Source: Mesorhizobium ciceri WSM4083
GTDB lineage: Bacteria > Pseudomonadota > Alphaproteobacteria > Rhizobiales > Rhizobiaceae
Assembly (NCBI RefSeq): GCF_000519305.1
Contig: NZ_JAFG01000006.1
Coordinates: 1-64,000, forward strand
DNA length: 64,000 nt
Direction: 5' to 3'
The notes under the pieces were generated by a model. The model was not told where the DNA came from, searched no databases, and was given only the letters and a program-made list of their open reading frames with translations. Positions 1 to 8,862 of this stretch are shown here, piece by piece; the first letter of the stretch is position 1, and each line of letters begins with the position of its first letter. The translations under genes and the position numbers were made by a program.

Positions 1-306
1 GATGGCGTGCGCCGCATCCACCGTGCGGTGATCGAGATAGAAGAAGCCTTTCGGCTTGCCCTCGCGCACCATGTAGCCGCTGTCGGGATCGATGCGCGAG
101 ACCTTGGTCTCCTTCACCGCAGGCTGCCGCTCCTTCTGCTTCAGCGGCTTGTGGCCGTGCAGCGCCCGTTCGGTGTCGATGGCACGATCAAGGTCGGCCC
201 AATAGTCGGCCCGCGACTTGGCGATCATCGCAAGGTCGTATTTTCCCTTGTTGGCGTTGGCCTTCAGATGTCGAGCTTTGCTCGATACCGCCGGTTTGCG
301 CTGTAC
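1..306 (-). pseudogene. IS1182-family transposase remnant (cut by window edge)
   Basis: The minus-strand frame reads through lysine-rich linker sequence into the stretch SRIDPDSGYMVREGKPKGFF followed by YLDHRTVDAAHAI. This resembles the DDE catalytic region of IS1182-family transposases, where the segment after YLDHRTVD continues into ITDTH. The frame continues past base 1, so the C-terminal part is outside the window. Upstream it meets a stop at 307-309 inside a short tandem repeat, with no plausible start, so the N-terminal part is missing. It is best read as a decayed or internally broken insertion sequence. The family call rests on remembered motif similarity only. Confidence 0.6.
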
Positions 307-345
307 TCAATACACCCGGTTCGAGCTGTGCTCGATACCGCAGCG
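271..345. repeat. Three tandem 25-bp units, two with perfect 6-bp palindromes
   Basis: Units start at 271, 296 and 321. Units one and three contain TCGAGC-N3-GCTCGA followed by TACCGC, and the middle unit is a diverged copy. The array lies where the transposase frame breaks, so it may mark the old insertion or deletion junction. Confidence 0.6.
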
Positions 346-408
346 TTTTCCGGCGGGAGCCTTGAACAAGGCGCGGCAGCATGCTGACACGCCGTCGGTC
401 ACAGCCTG

Positions 409-870
409 CTACTTGACGATGACGATGCTGGTGTTGGTCGCCCCGAAGGTTTCGACGAGCTGGTAGAAATCGGCGGCGTTGTCGGGATGCAGCCGCACGC
501 AGCCATGCGAAGCCGGCTGGCCGAGGCGCTTGATTGCATAGGTCGCATGCACCGCATAACCGCCGCTGAAGAAGACAGAGTGCGGCATCGGGGCGTTGTC
601 GTATTTCTTCGAATACCACATCTCGTGCATGCGGGTCGGCTTGAACGAGCCGGTCGGCGTCACATGGGCCCGGTCGCCGGTGGAGACCTTCCAGGCGAAG
701 GTCGGCCGGCCGTCGACGGAGACTTCCATGATCTGCTGCGAAAGCGAAACACGCGCCACGATCTTGTTGGCGGCGTGCGCAGCGCCCGAGCCGGCGCCGA
801 GCAGCAGTGCTGCACCAGTCAAGGCAGCGGCGGTGATATTGATGAGCTTGGCGGAAATGGCGGTGTGCAT
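409..870 (-). CDS. L,D-transpeptidase, YkuD domain
   Basis: A 153-residue secreted enzyme expected to form or exchange 3-3 peptidoglycan cross-links, or to attach proteins to peptidoglycan, in the periplasm. A signal peptide of about 30 residues ends near AHA-ANK. The YkuD signature is clear: VHATYAIKRLGQPASHGCVR, with the catalytic Cys in HGCVR and the upstream His. Length fits the small single-domain rhizobial enzymes. The ATG at 870 is chosen because GAGAGGGG precedes it; an in-frame ATG at 909 lacks this and would put extra residues before the signal peptide. Monocistronic as far as seen. Confidence 0.9.
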   Translation of the reverse strand: MHTAISAKLINITAAALTGAALLLGAGSGAAHAANKIVARVSLSQQIMEVSVDGRPTFAWKVSTGDRAHVTPTGSFKPTRMHEMWYSKKYDNAPMPHSVFFSGGYAVHATYAIKRLGQPASHGCVRLHPDNAADFYQLVETFGATNTSIVIVK

Positions 871-1224
871 AATGAAGTCCCCTCTCTCTGCCGGTTGGGC
901 CGGCTCCAATTCGATGGCCGCTTATCCCAACGTCATGTTTCGAGAAGATTTCGCAAAACGCTCGTTTCTGTTTCGACTCTGTTTCCGCTGGTTAACAAAC
1001 GCCCCCTTATAACCTGGCTGGAACAGACTCGGCAGACCCGCCCAGCCAAGACCAGGAGTCGGGAACATGAGTATCCGCCTCCAAACGAAAGTGCGAATTG
1101 GTGTCATGTGAAAGATCAAGCGTCAGCATCGAAACCAACCTGCAACAAAGCGCGGCTCCAAGCGGCATGATCCGGATACGGGCCGCGAGCAAAGTTGACG
1201 CAACGAAAACAGCCGGTAACGAAC
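871..1224. other. Intergenic, no gene seen
   Basis: Between the divergent L,D-transpeptidase and a small membrane protein. Only very short open frames are present, none with a convincing ribosome site or protein-like composition. It should hold promoters for both neighbours, but no motif was recognised. Confidence 0.5.
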
Positions 1225-1557
1225 ATGAGGACGAAATCAAACGCGCTGTCCTGGCTTCTCAGGATCAGCATCGCGGCAGCGGTCATCGGCGGCGTCGGCA
1301 CGGTTGCCGGCACCCCGCTGACAAGGCTCGGCGCGATGACTTCGGGCGAGATTTCGACGCTGCATACCGCACTGTTTTTCGCCACGGTCTGGATTGTTTC
1401 CAGCCTGCGCATCGCCCGGCTCAAGGCCCTCTGGCGGGTCGGCCTTAGGCTGACGGGTTTGCGCGGCGCCTCCGGCAACTTGCTGCCGAGAGGACCGAAG
1501 GCCCGCGCCGCGACGGGGGGCTCCGTGGGCGGCGCGGGCACTTCGGGGGTATCCTGA
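1225..1557 (+). CDS. Small membrane protein of unknown function
   Basis: A 110-residue protein. Two hydrophobic segments (about residues 9-27 and 45-63) suggest two membrane spans, followed by a basic tail rich in Arg, Gly and Ala. I do not recognise the family. The ATG at 1225 is used because upstream residues are not hydrophobic and add nothing; the ribosome site is weak. A 585-bp antisense frame covers the same region but reads as a shadow. A second small hydrophobic protein follows 38 bp downstream. Confidence 0.45.
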   Translation: MRTKSNALSWLLRISIAAAVIGGVGTVAGTPLTRLGAMTSGEISTLHTALFFATVWIVSSLRIARLKALWRVGLRLTGLRGASGNLLPRGPKARAATGGSVGGAGTSGVS

Positions 1558-1595
1558 AGAGACCCGCAACACATTTCATTTGGGGAACTGCGACG

Positions 1596-1763
1596 ATGAA
1601 AACGAAATTCGCTGCTTCGGTGCTGTCCGCACTGCTTTACGCCCAGGGCCTGCTCGGCTTTGCCGGTCTTGCTACCGTGCTCCTCCGGGACCGCGCCCAT
1701 GCAAGCGAACTCACCATGGGCAGTGACATGCCGGTGGGGCCATCGCTTCTGCTGGTACGCTGA
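1596..1763 (+). CDS. Possible small exported/membrane peptide (55 aa)
   Basis: Starts MKTKFAASVLSALLYAQG, a basic start followed by a long hydrophobic stretch ending near AHASE, which looks like a signal peptide or single membrane span. TGGGGAAC lies about 10 bases before the ATG. It follows the previous small membrane gene on the same strand. Too short for a family call; it could also be chance. Confidence 0.4.
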   Translation: MKTKFAASVLSALLYAQGLLGFAGLATVLLRDRAHASELTMGSDMPVGPSLLLVR

Positions 1764-1835
1764 GCGTCAAGAGCATCGGGCCCAGAGATGGAAAATCCGA
1801 TGCCCGAAAAAAGGGATTGCGCCAGTAGCAGGCAG

Positions 1836-2537
1836 TCAGTCGGCAAATTGCCGCGGCGGATCGAACCGATAGCCGGCGCCACGTATTGTGGTGATGGTGT
1901 CGGTGTCGAGCTTGCGGCGCAGCCGCACGATGCGCGAATCGATCGAGCGATCGAAGGCGTCGGCGTTTTCTGCCGGTGCCGCGGCGATGATATCGTCACG
2001 CGTCAGCACCTTGCGCGGACTGGCCAGGAACAACCTGAGCAGGGCCACCTGGCCAGGCGAAAGCTGTTCCTCGGAGCCGGAGCGATGCATGACCATGGCC
2101 GATCTCAGATCGACGGTCGCGTTCTCCAGCACGATCAGTTCCTGGGTGCCCCTGCCGCGGCGCGAAAGCAGGCCGCCGACACGGGCGGCCAGTTCACGGA
2201 CATTGAGCGGGCTCTCGACGACGTCGGCCGCACCAAGCTCCAGCGCCAGCACCTTGTCGACAAGATCGGCCGGGCGGCAGATCAGAATGAAATCCGGTCC
2301 GCCCTCACCGCCCCCACCTTGGCCGCCATAACGTTTGAGCAGGTCCCGGCCCTCCGCCTGGCTGAGGCTGTCGCCGACGACGACGACGTCGATGCCCTTT
2401 CCCGACAACAGCGATTCGGCCTCCCAGGGCTGGCGCGCCTGATGCACGTCGTGGCCGCGCCGCTCGAGATGGTCGGCGAGTTCGGTCGCCACTACTTCGG
2501 CTACCGAAACGAGCGCAATGACGGATCGTGCAGCCAT
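1836..2537 (-). CDS. OmpR-like winged-helix regulator with degenerate receiver
   Basis: About 233 residues: an N-terminal CheY-like fold (about 1-120) and a C-terminal OmpR/PhoB winged helix (about 140-228) ending in the typical VRLRRKL...TIRGAGYRF. The receiver lacks the key residues. The acidic pair after the first strand is absent (ALVSVAEV), the phospho-acceptor column reads VVVVGDSL with Gly55 where Asp is expected, and the switch Lys column reads ESPL instead of KPF. It is probably regulated without phosphorylation. Transcribed away from a complete OmpR regulator and hybrid kinase. Start at 2537 fits the first receiver strand; an ATG at 2582 is also possible. Confidence 0.75.
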   Translation of the reverse strand: MAARSVIALVSVAEVVATELADHLERRGHDVHQARQPWEAESLLSGKGIDVVVVGDSLSQAEGRDLLKRYGGQGGGGEGGPDFILICRPADLVDKVLALELGAADVVESPLNVRELAARVGGLLSRRGRGTQELIVLENATVDLRSAMVMHRSGSEEQLSPGQVALLRLFLASPRKVLTRDDIIAAAPAENADAFDRSIDSRIVRLRRKLDTDTITTIRGAGYRFDPPRQFAD

Positions 2538-2600
2538 GTTTTCCAACCGTTCCCTGGCAACCCGGATATGAGTGCTGGACATGATGTTTATACCCAATCT

Positions 2601-2618
2601 ACTTTCCACTGAAAGTGG
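2601..2618. promoter_or_regulatory. Overlapping inverted repeats between divergent regulators
   Basis: ACTTTC-N4-GAAAGT (2601-2616) overlaps CCACT-N3-AGTGG (2606-2618). They sit in the short divergent region, just before the GTG start of the response regulator, so an autoregulatory operator is plausible. No known consensus was matched. Confidence 0.35.
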
Positions 2619-2631
2619 GAGCGAAAGCATC

Positions 2632-3357
2632 GTGCGGGCAAGAATTGTCATCGTCGAGGACGAGCCCGATCTACGGGACGCGGTCGCCGAATATCTTGGC
2701 GCCGCCGGCTATGAGGTGGCCACCGCCGAAAGTGCTGCCGCTGCCCGCAGCCTCGTGGAAACGCAATCGTTCCATCTCGCCATTCTCGACATCGCCATGC
2801 CGGGCGAGGACGGCCTCTCGCTCGGCCGCTGGCTGCGTTCGAAACTGCCGATCGGCATCATCTATGCGACAGCGGCCGGCACCGCGCTCGACCGCATCGT
2901 CGGGCTGGAACTCGGTGCCGACGATTACATCGTCAAGCCCTACGAATTGCGCGAAGTGCTGGCCAGGGTGCGCAGCGTGTTGCGCCGCGTTCCCCAGCCG
3001 AAGGAGTTCCAGGACAAGAAGGCCGGGACGGACCGCCGTTCCGTTGCCTTCGGCCCCTTTCAGGCCGATCTCGATGGCAGGCTGGTCACCGGCGCCAATG
3101 GCGCGGTGATCGACATGGCCAAGAGTGAATTCGACGTGCTGGAGATTTTCCTCACCCGCGCCAACCGGCTGCTGACCCGCGCCGCTATCTCCGAGGCGAT
3201 CGGTTTCACCGAAGATCCGGAATCGTCGCGCGCGGTCGACATCCGCATCATGCGGCTGCGCAAAAAGATCGAGGCCGATCCCGCCAATCCGAAATTCCTG
3301 CGCACGGTGCGCGGCGAGGGCTATATCTTCTCGCTGCCGACCGGCGACGGCAACTGA
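2632..3357 (+). CDS. OmpR-family response regulator
   Basis: A 241-residue two-domain regulator. The receiver (about 3-118) has the acidic pair in VEDEPDLRD, phospho-acceptor Asp53 in ILDIAMPG and the Lys in YIVKPYELRE. The winged helix (about 145-235) ends in VDIRIMRLRKKIE and TVRGEGY. The GTG at 2632 is chosen because GGGAG lies about 10 bases upstream and the receiver starts immediately; an upstream ATG at 2572 would overlap the operator region. It is followed 84 bp later by a hybrid kinase that is its likely partner. The signal is unknown. Confidence 0.88.
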   Translation: MRARIVIVEDEPDLRDAVAEYLGAAGYEVATAESAAAARSLVETQSFHLAILDIAMPGEDGLSLGRWLRSKLPIGIIYATAAGTALDRIVGLELGADDYIVKPYELREVLARVRSVLRRVPQPKEFQDKKAGTDRRSVAFGPFQADLDGRLVTGANGAVIDMAKSEFDVLEIFLTRANRLLTRAAISEAIGFTEDPESSRAVDIRIMRLRKKIEADPANPKFLRTVRGEGYIFSLPTGDGN

Positions 3358-3390
3358 GCACCGGGCCAGAAGGATTCGGTTGCTCGCCAG

Positions 3391-3430
3391 CCGGAATTGG
3401 CACGACTCCGAATTGGCGCGACTCCGGAAT
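3391..3430. repeat. Short 16-17 bp tandem repeat
   Basis: The unit CCG(G)AATTGGCRCGACT occurs twice in tandem, with a partial third copy, between the response regulator and its kinase. It may be a small slippage repeat; no function is evident. Confidence 0.5.
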
Positions 3431-3441
3431 GACAGCACAAG

Positions 3442-5529
3442 ATGATCGCTGAAGCAGCAAGCACCGATATGCAAGGGTTCAGGCAGGGCGCGGCGATGGC
3501 GGCCGTGCGTGTCGTTCGCCGGCTGCGCGAGGCCGGCGACTGGCAGCGCGAAATGGAAGGCATACTTGAAACGCTCTGCCGGGCCATGGATTGCCAGCGC
3601 GGCATCCTGTTTCGCTTGCGCGAGCTGCCCGGCCAGGGCTTCGCCCAATCCGTCGCCGCCTACTGGATCGACCCTCTTTTCGGCGGCGAACTGGCGTCGC
3701 CGACCGTCATCATGCAGTCGATCGTCAATTCGGACCCGCTGCTGGAGCGGCTGGCCGAGGACGAGAGGCAAGGCAAGGTGTTCGCCGGGCATACGCGCGA
3801 CCTTGAAGGCTTCCTGAGGACCGACTTCGAAAAACAGCACATCAAGTCGTTTCTGTCGGTGTCGGTATTTGCGCATGGCCATCTCTGGGGGACGCTGGCG
3901 GTCAATGACTGCGTCAACGAGCGTGCATGGACGGACGAGGAAGAGGCGACCCTGCACATCATCGCGCTGGCCATCGGCGACGCCATCGAGCGCTCGCCCT
4001 CCGACGCCCACGCCAGCGAGGTCATTCGCCGCACCATGCTGCAGGCCTCGCTCGACGCTATCGTCGTCATCGACGAGACCGGCTCGATCATCGAATTCAA
4101 TCCGGCCGCCGAAAAGATGTTCGGCTTCCAGCGCAGCGACATCCTCGGCAAGGACCTGCTCGATACGATCGTGCCGATCTACTACCGCAAGGGCTATGCC
4201 TCAGGGGCCGAATACATGTCCGGCCGCGGCGCGCCGATGGTCGGCCAGCGGCTCGAGACGGTGACCCAGAATGCCGCCGGCGAAGTGTTCCCGATCGAGC
4301 TGACGGCGACCGAGATGCGGGTCGCCGACCGCCGCCTGATCTTCGGCTCCATCCGCGACCTGCGCGACAAATTGCGTGCCGAGGAAGAAATCGGCCGGCA
4401 GCGCGAGAAGCTGCACCAGAACGAGAAGATGGCGGCAATGGGTTCGTTGCTGGCCGGCGTGTCGCACGAACTCAACAATCCGCTGGCCGTGGTTGTGGCG
4501 CAATCGACGCTGCTGCACGAATTCGCTTCCGATCCGCAGACCAAGGTGCGCGCCGAGAAAGTCCGCGCCGCGGCCGAGCGCTGCGGCCGCATCGTCAAGA
4601 GCTTCCTGTCGATGGTCCGCCTCCATCCCGCGGCACAGGCCGAGACCGACCTCAACCAGGTGATCCGGTCGGCACTCGAAGTGACCGCCTATGGCGCGCG
4701 CTCAAGCGGCATCATCATCGACACCGATTTCGCCGCCGGCCCGCTGCTGGCCATGGCCGACGCCGACCATGTGACGCAGGTGGCGGCCAATTTCCTCATC
4801 AACAGCCAGCACGCCTTGGCTGGCATTGCCGGCGACCGGCTGATCAAGGTGCGGACGTTCCGCAGCGACCGCGGTCATCCCTGTTTCTCGGTCGAGGACA
4901 ATGGGCCCGGCGTCCCGGAAGCGATCCGCGGCCGCATCTTCGAATCCTATTTCACCACCAAGCCGGTCGGCGTCGGCACCGGCATCGGCCTGTCGATCTC
5001 GAAATCGATCATCGAGCGGCACAATGGCAATGTCTGGTTCGAGGAAGTGCTCCCGAGAGGCGCGCGTTTCGTCGTCCAGCTGCCGGCCATCGTGGCCGGC
5101 CTCGCCACCGCCGGCGACAACCAGCCGCGATCGAGCGGCCTGCGCCATGCCTTGATCGTCGACGACGAGCCGGATGTCGCCGGCTCGCTCTCCGACATTC
5201 TCGAACTGATGGGCATCAAGTCGCGGATCGTTCCTGTCTGGGAATCGGCCGCCGCCACTTTGAGCGGCCACATGCCGCCGGACATCGTCTTTTCGGACCT
5301 GCGCATGCCCGGCGTCAGCGGCATATCGATCTATCGCGAGCTGCTCGCCGAAAAGCCTGACCTGGCGCGGCGTTTCGTGCTGGTCACAGGCGACCTGATC
5401 GGTGCGAAAGCCGAGATCGAGGCCCTGCCGGCACAACAGCGGCCGCAGATCCTTGAAAAGCCGTTCAGCACGCTGGATGTGCGCAGTGTGCTGTCCGCCA
5501 TTGCCGAACAGGCGGCCATGAAAGGATAA
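3442..5529 (+). CDS. Hybrid histidine kinase, GAF-PAS-HisKA-HATPase-REC
   Basis: A 695-residue soluble kinase with no membrane span. Domains in order: GAF-like (about 30-185), PAS (about 195-310, DAIVVIDETGSIIEFNPAAE), HisKA with the H-box GVSHELNNPL (His342), a GHKL ATPase with N-box NFLINSQHAL, G1 VEDNGPGVP and G2 GTGIGLSIS, and a C-terminal receiver with acceptor Asp619 in FSDLRMPG and Lys in EKPF. It lies directly after the OmpR regulator and should phosphorylate it, with the receiver acting as a relay or brake. A GAF plus PAS input suggests a cytoplasmic small-molecule or redox signal. Confidence 0.9.
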   Translation: MIAEAASTDMQGFRQGAAMAAVRVVRRLREAGDWQREMEGILETLCRAMDCQRGILFRLRELPGQGFAQSVAAYWIDPLFGGELASPTVIMQSIVNSDPLLERLAEDERQGKVFAGHTRDLEGFLRTDFEKQHIKSFLSVSVFAHGHLWGTLAVNDCVNERAWTDEEEATLHIIALAIGDAIERSPSDAHASEVIRRTMLQASLDAIVVIDETGSIIEFNPAAEKMFGFQRSDILGKDLLDTIVPIYYRKGYASGAEYMSGRGAPMVGQRLETVTQNAAGEVFPIELTATEMRVADRRLIFGSIRDLRDKLRAEEEIGRQREKLHQNEKMAAMGSLLAGVSHELNNPLAVVVAQSTLLHEFASDPQTKVRAEKVRAAAERCGRIVKSFLSMVRLHPAAQAETDLNQVIRSALEVTAYGARSSGIIIDTDFAAGPLLAMADADHVTQVAANFLINSQHALAGIAGDRLIKVRTFRSDRGHPCFSVEDNGPGVPEAIRGRIFESYFTTKPVGVGTGIGLSISKSIIERHNGNVWFEEVLPRGARFVVQLPAIVAGLATAGDNQPRSSGLRHALIVDDEPDVAGSLSDILELMGIKSRIVPVWESAAATLSGHMPPDIVFSDLRMPGVSGISIYRELLAEKPDLARRFVLVTGDLIGAKAEIEALPAQQRPQILEKPFSTLDVRSVLSAIAEQAAMKG

Positions 5530-5535
5530 AAAAGA

Positions 5536-5555
5536 GGCCCCCGGGGGCGGGGGCC
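5536..5555 (-). terminator. Rho-independent terminator serving the minus strand
   Basis: Perfect 8-bp stem, GGCCCCCG-N4-CGGGGGCC. Read on the minus strand it is followed by TCTTTTTTA, so it terminates the secreted-protein gene at 5642-6052. It could also act as a weaker stop for the kinase. A second GAGCGC...GCGCTC stem follows at 5562-5582. Confidence 0.7.
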
Positions 5556-5641
5556 GAAGAAGAGCGCGCTGGAGGGAGCGCTCGGGGAGTCCAGAGCATG
5601 ATCTCAAAACGGGAACTGTTTCGGATCAGGCTTCGACAAAA

Positions 5642-6052
5642 TCAGAAAATATTCGGCGTATCGGCCAAGGGTGCGGCAGTGGCGATCATGCGGATGGCGC
5701 GGCTCTTGTGTGTTCCGGACTGTTCGGCGATTGCGCGCAGGCAATCGATACTCTCGGTACCCCAGGTCTGGCCCTTGCAGGCGAAGTCGGTCACCGGCAC
5801 CGGCAGACGCGCGGTCCTGGTCGTCGTCTGCGCGCCGTCGATGAGATTGGCCGGCGGATTCAGCGAAGCGAAGGCCGGCCCGATTGTCGGCGTGAACGCC
5901 ATGCCGACGAAGGCGCAAGCAGCCAGCACCATGAACATCGCCATGGGGTGGTCGCTGGCCCGCTGGCGCAGCGCCAGTTTCGGACGGCGGTCATTGCGCT
6001 CTGGAGCCTGAAAGCGGCTCTCGTCGCGGATCGTCTCGATTTTCGCATGCAT
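5642..6052 (-). CDS. Hypothetical exported or membrane-anchored protein
   Basis: A 136-residue protein with a basic N-terminus, one hydrophobic segment (about 37-60) and a C-terminal region with two Cys residues in CKGQTWGTESIDC that could form a disulfide outside the membrane. This pattern is familiar from rhizobial hypothetical proteins, but I cannot name a function. GAAGGGGAAGG precedes the ATG. Monocistronic, with a clear terminator. Confidence 0.6.
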   Translation of the reverse strand: MHAKIETIRDESRFQAPERNDRRPKLALRQRASDHPMAMFMVLAACAFVGMAFTPTIGPAFASLNPPANLIDGAQTTTRTARLPVPVTDFACKGQTWGTESIDCLRAIAEQSGTHKSRAIRMIATAAPLADTPNIF

Positions 6053-6262
6053 TGCCTTCCCCTTCGCTGAGTTTCTTTTGGCGGTGAAATGAACTTATCC
6101 GCACTTTGTAACGGCGATGGGGTGGCGAAGGACTGGCACTGTAACGAATTCGAAACAGCATTCGGGCGAAGTCGGGCAAAATCGGGCATAGCTTCGACGG
6201 CGCTCGGGCTCGAGGCACAACCTGACCCGATCTTGCCAAACAGCTTTTCGAAAAGACCAGGC

Positions 6263-7567
6263 TCAGCCCGGAGCTTGAAGCTCGGCAATGATCTTGTGCG
6301 CGGCGATGCGCCCGGCAATGATGGCGCCTTCGATATACCCCGGAAATGATGGCGAGAGTTCTGAACAGGCGAGATACACCGGCGGTGCGCCGGCAAGGAT
6401 CGTTCGCTCGGCGTCTCTCGCTGTAACATCGACAACAAGATCGCTGTACGCGCCGCCGCTCCAGCGATCTTCTGTCCAGTCACGCAAACTGAAATCGTTG
6501 ACATCACCGGCATCCGGACCAAGGGCTGCCTCCAACCGGCCGGTCACCTCGGCACGCAGTTCCGCCTCGCCGAGATCACGCCAGCGCAGCGCGAGCGACC
6601 CGCCGACAAACATGACGAGCGCGGCATGCTCCACATCCTTGCTGGCGTCGCAGGCAAACAGCCCCGGCGGATCGAGCCACATCACCATGCCGTTCAAATC
6701 CCGCCCGCGCCAGAACGGTTTGGCATAGCGCACCAGGATCTTGATCGCCGCGCCGCTTTTCCAGGCGCCAAGCGCCCGCCCCAGTCCGGCCGGCAAGGCA
6801 GGGGCAAAGGCGAGCTCCGTCACCGTCGCCGGCGGGACGGCAACCAGAACCGCGCGCGCCTCGATGGCACCCCCGGCCGAAACGACAAGAACACCTTGCG
6901 AACTGTGCTCGATGCGCGTGACCGGCTCGCTGAGCCGCAACCGATCACTGAGGTCGCAGGCCAGATCGTCGGCCAGCGAATGCATGGTTTCGCGCACGAA
7001 ATATTGCAGCTCCGGCACCTCGTTGGTGACGCGTCGGTCATTGTCGATCAGATACCAGAGAGGAATCTGATCCAGCGCCATGCACCAGAGACCTTCGATC
7101 ATGGAACGGAAGACAGCCCTGGCATCGGCCGAATCGCGCTGGCGGGCAAGCCAGTCGGCAACGGTCAGCCCGGCAATCGAGACGTCCTCCGGATCGATCC
7201 CGTTCATGCGCTCGCGGATTGCCATTGCCGCGTCATAGATCCGCTCTGCTCGTTGAGCGGACATCGTCGGCTGAGTGATGAAATCGCCATCGACATAGGT
7301 CTCAACCAGCGTCTTGCCGCACGCCTCGACCAGGGCCATCAATTCCGGCATGTCCTCGCACAGGAACTGGCCGCCACTATCGATCCGTTCGCCAAGTCCG
7401 TTCTGTTGGGACTCGACGCGTCCGCCGACGCGGTCGCGTGCTTCGAGCAGGATGAAATCGATACCGGCCTTCTTCATCTCGAGCGCCGCCGACAGGCCGG
7501 TGAAACCCGCACCGACGATGACGACATCTGTTCGCTCGAATTCGCCGCCCGTGAAGGTCTCCAGCAT
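6263..7567 (-). CDS. Flavin-dependent amine oxidase
   Basis: A 434-residue FAD enzyme. The N-terminal dinucleotide-binding motif DVVIVGAGFTGLSAALEM is followed by LLEARDRVGGRVES, the classic monoamine oxidase start, and the C-terminal flavin motif is YLACSELSPSFPGYIEGAI. Expected to oxidise a primary or secondary amine with release of hydrogen peroxide. No signal peptide, so cytoplasmic. Substrate cannot be read from sequence. Same strand as the dipeptidase 98 bp upstream; operon possible but unproven. Confidence 0.85.
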   Translation of the reverse strand: MLETFTGGEFERTDVVIVGAGFTGLSAALEMKKAGIDFILLEARDRVGGRVESQQNGLGERIDSGGQFLCEDMPELMALVEACGKTLVETYVDGDFITQPTMSAQRAERIYDAAMAIRERMNGIDPEDVSIAGLTVADWLARQRDSADARAVFRSMIEGLWCMALDQIPLWYLIDNDRRVTNEVPELQYFVRETMHSLADDLACDLSDRLRLSEPVTRIEHSSQGVLVVSAGGAIEARAVLVAVPPATVTELAFAPALPAGLGRALGAWKSGAAIKILVRYAKPFWRGRDLNGMVMWLDPPGLFACDASKDVEHAALVMFVGGSLALRWRDLGEAELRAEVTGRLEAALGPDAGDVNDFSLRDWTEDRWSGGAYSDLVVDVTARDAERTILAGAPPVYLACSELSPSFPGYIEGAIIAGRIAAHKIIAELQAPG

Positions 7568-7665
7568 TGCCGGCTATCCACCCAATCGCATCCAGCTTCC
7601 ACCGACGAAGTCTGTCCTTGTCGACATATGCCGGCGGGCCGCACACACCATGCCGCAGGCTGTCT

Positions 7666-8724
7666 CTAACCTATCGTTTTCTCGAGCATATTGAGCCAGT
7701 TGCGATAGGCGATCTTTTCGATCAGCGCGGGGCCGAAACCGCGTGCTGCCAATGCATCGATCAGCTTCGGCAGGCCGGCGACATCGCCGATGACGGCCGG
7801 GATCATGGCGCCGTCGAAATCGGAGCCCAGACCGACGCCGTCCTCACCCAGCGCCTGCAGCAGCGAATCGATATGCCGCACCATGATGTCGAGGCTGGTG
7901 TCGGCATTCATGCGACCGTCCTCGCGCAGGAAGCCGGTTGCGAAGTTCAGCCCGACCATGCCGCCGGTTTCGCGGATCGCGCCGAGCTGCCAGTCGGTCA
8001 AGTTGCGCGAATGGCCACAGATCGCGTGCACGTTGGAATGGGTCGCGACCAGCGGCGCATCGCTGAGCGCCGCGACATCGCGAAAGCCCTTCTCGTTGAG
8101 ATGCGAGAGATCGATCATGATCTTCAGCTGATTGCAGGCCTTGACCAGCGCCTTGCCGGCATCGGTCAGGCCGGGTCCGGTGTCAGGCGAGGACGGGAAG
8201 CGGAACGGCACGCCGTGGCCGAAGGCGTTCGGCCGGCTCCAGACGATGCCGAGCGAGCGCAGGCCCGCTTCATGCAGCACGTCGAGCATGGTGAGCTCGG
8301 GATCGATCGCCTCGACCCCTTCGATGTGGAACACCGCCGCGATCGAGCCTTGCGCCATGGCATTGCGCACATCGCCGGCGCTGCGGCAGACGGTGAGCGC
8401 TCCGGCCCGTTCCAGCCTGAACAGGATCGAGGCCATCGCGATGGTCGAGGTCAGCGCCTCATTGCGCGGAACCTCGGGCGGCAGCGGTTCGGCGGCGCCC
8501 GGCGCCAGGGGCACGGCGCCGCGCCTGGATTTCTCGACAGGCGGCGGAAAGATGGCGAACATGCCCCCGGCGAAGCCGCCGGCTTTCGCGCGTGGCAGGT
8601 CGATATGGCCGCCCGATTTCCCCTCGATGAACAGCTTTTCGACGTCCGTGTCTTTTGACTGATGGAGTCTGAGCAACGTATCGTTGTGGCCGTCGAAGAC
8701 GGGAACGAGATCGGTTTCGGTCAT
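7666..8724 (-). CDS. Membrane-dipeptidase-type zinc peptidase (M19)
   Basis: A 352-residue enzyme of the renal dipeptidase family, hydrolysing dipeptides with a zinc pair. Visible metal-site motifs: FDGHNDTLLRLH at the N-terminus (His13, Asp15), the Glu in VFHIEGVEAID, His residues in VATHSNVHAICGHSRN, and the Asp in GLGSDFDGA. No signal peptide, so cytoplasmic as in most bacterial homologues. A 15-bp palindrome lies about 36 bp before the start. The amine oxidase follows on the same strand. Confidence 0.9.
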   Translation of the reverse strand: MTETDLVPVFDGHNDTLLRLHQSKDTDVEKLFIEGKSGGHIDLPRAKAGGFAGGMFAIFPPPVEKSRRGAVPLAPGAAEPLPPEVPRNEALTSTIAMASILFRLERAGALTVCRSAGDVRNAMAQGSIAAVFHIEGVEAIDPELTMLDVLHEAGLRSLGIVWSRPNAFGHGVPFRFPSSPDTGPGLTDAGKALVKACNQLKIMIDLSHLNEKGFRDVAALSDAPLVATHSNVHAICGHSRNLTDWQLGAIRETGGMVGLNFATGFLREDGRMNADTSLDIMVRHIDSLLQALGEDGVGLGSDFDGAMIPAVIGDVAGLPKLIDALAARGFGPALIEKIAYRNWLNMLEKTIG

Positions 8725-8759
8725 TGGGGGATCATTCGGTTCGTTTGTCGGCAGGGCTA

Positions 8760-8774
8760 AGATATATCATATCT
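8760..8774. promoter_or_regulatory. AT-rich palindrome upstream of the dipeptidase
   Basis: AGATAT-ATC-ATATCT, perfect 6-bp arms in an otherwise GC-rich region, 36 bp upstream of the M19 start. Could be an operator or contain the -10 element. Confidence 0.35.
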
Positions 8775-8862
8775 ACTTAGGCATGATGCGCCACCCGCGC
8801 AAATGCCAAGCCGTCCCGGTGGGATGGCAGCCGCTTGCCGTGCCGTTTCCAGCAAGGAATCC

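Noticed and set aside
2671..4011. A long minus-strand frame of about 446 codons
   Set aside because: Antisense to the response regulator and kinase, whose motifs are clear; this frame has none.
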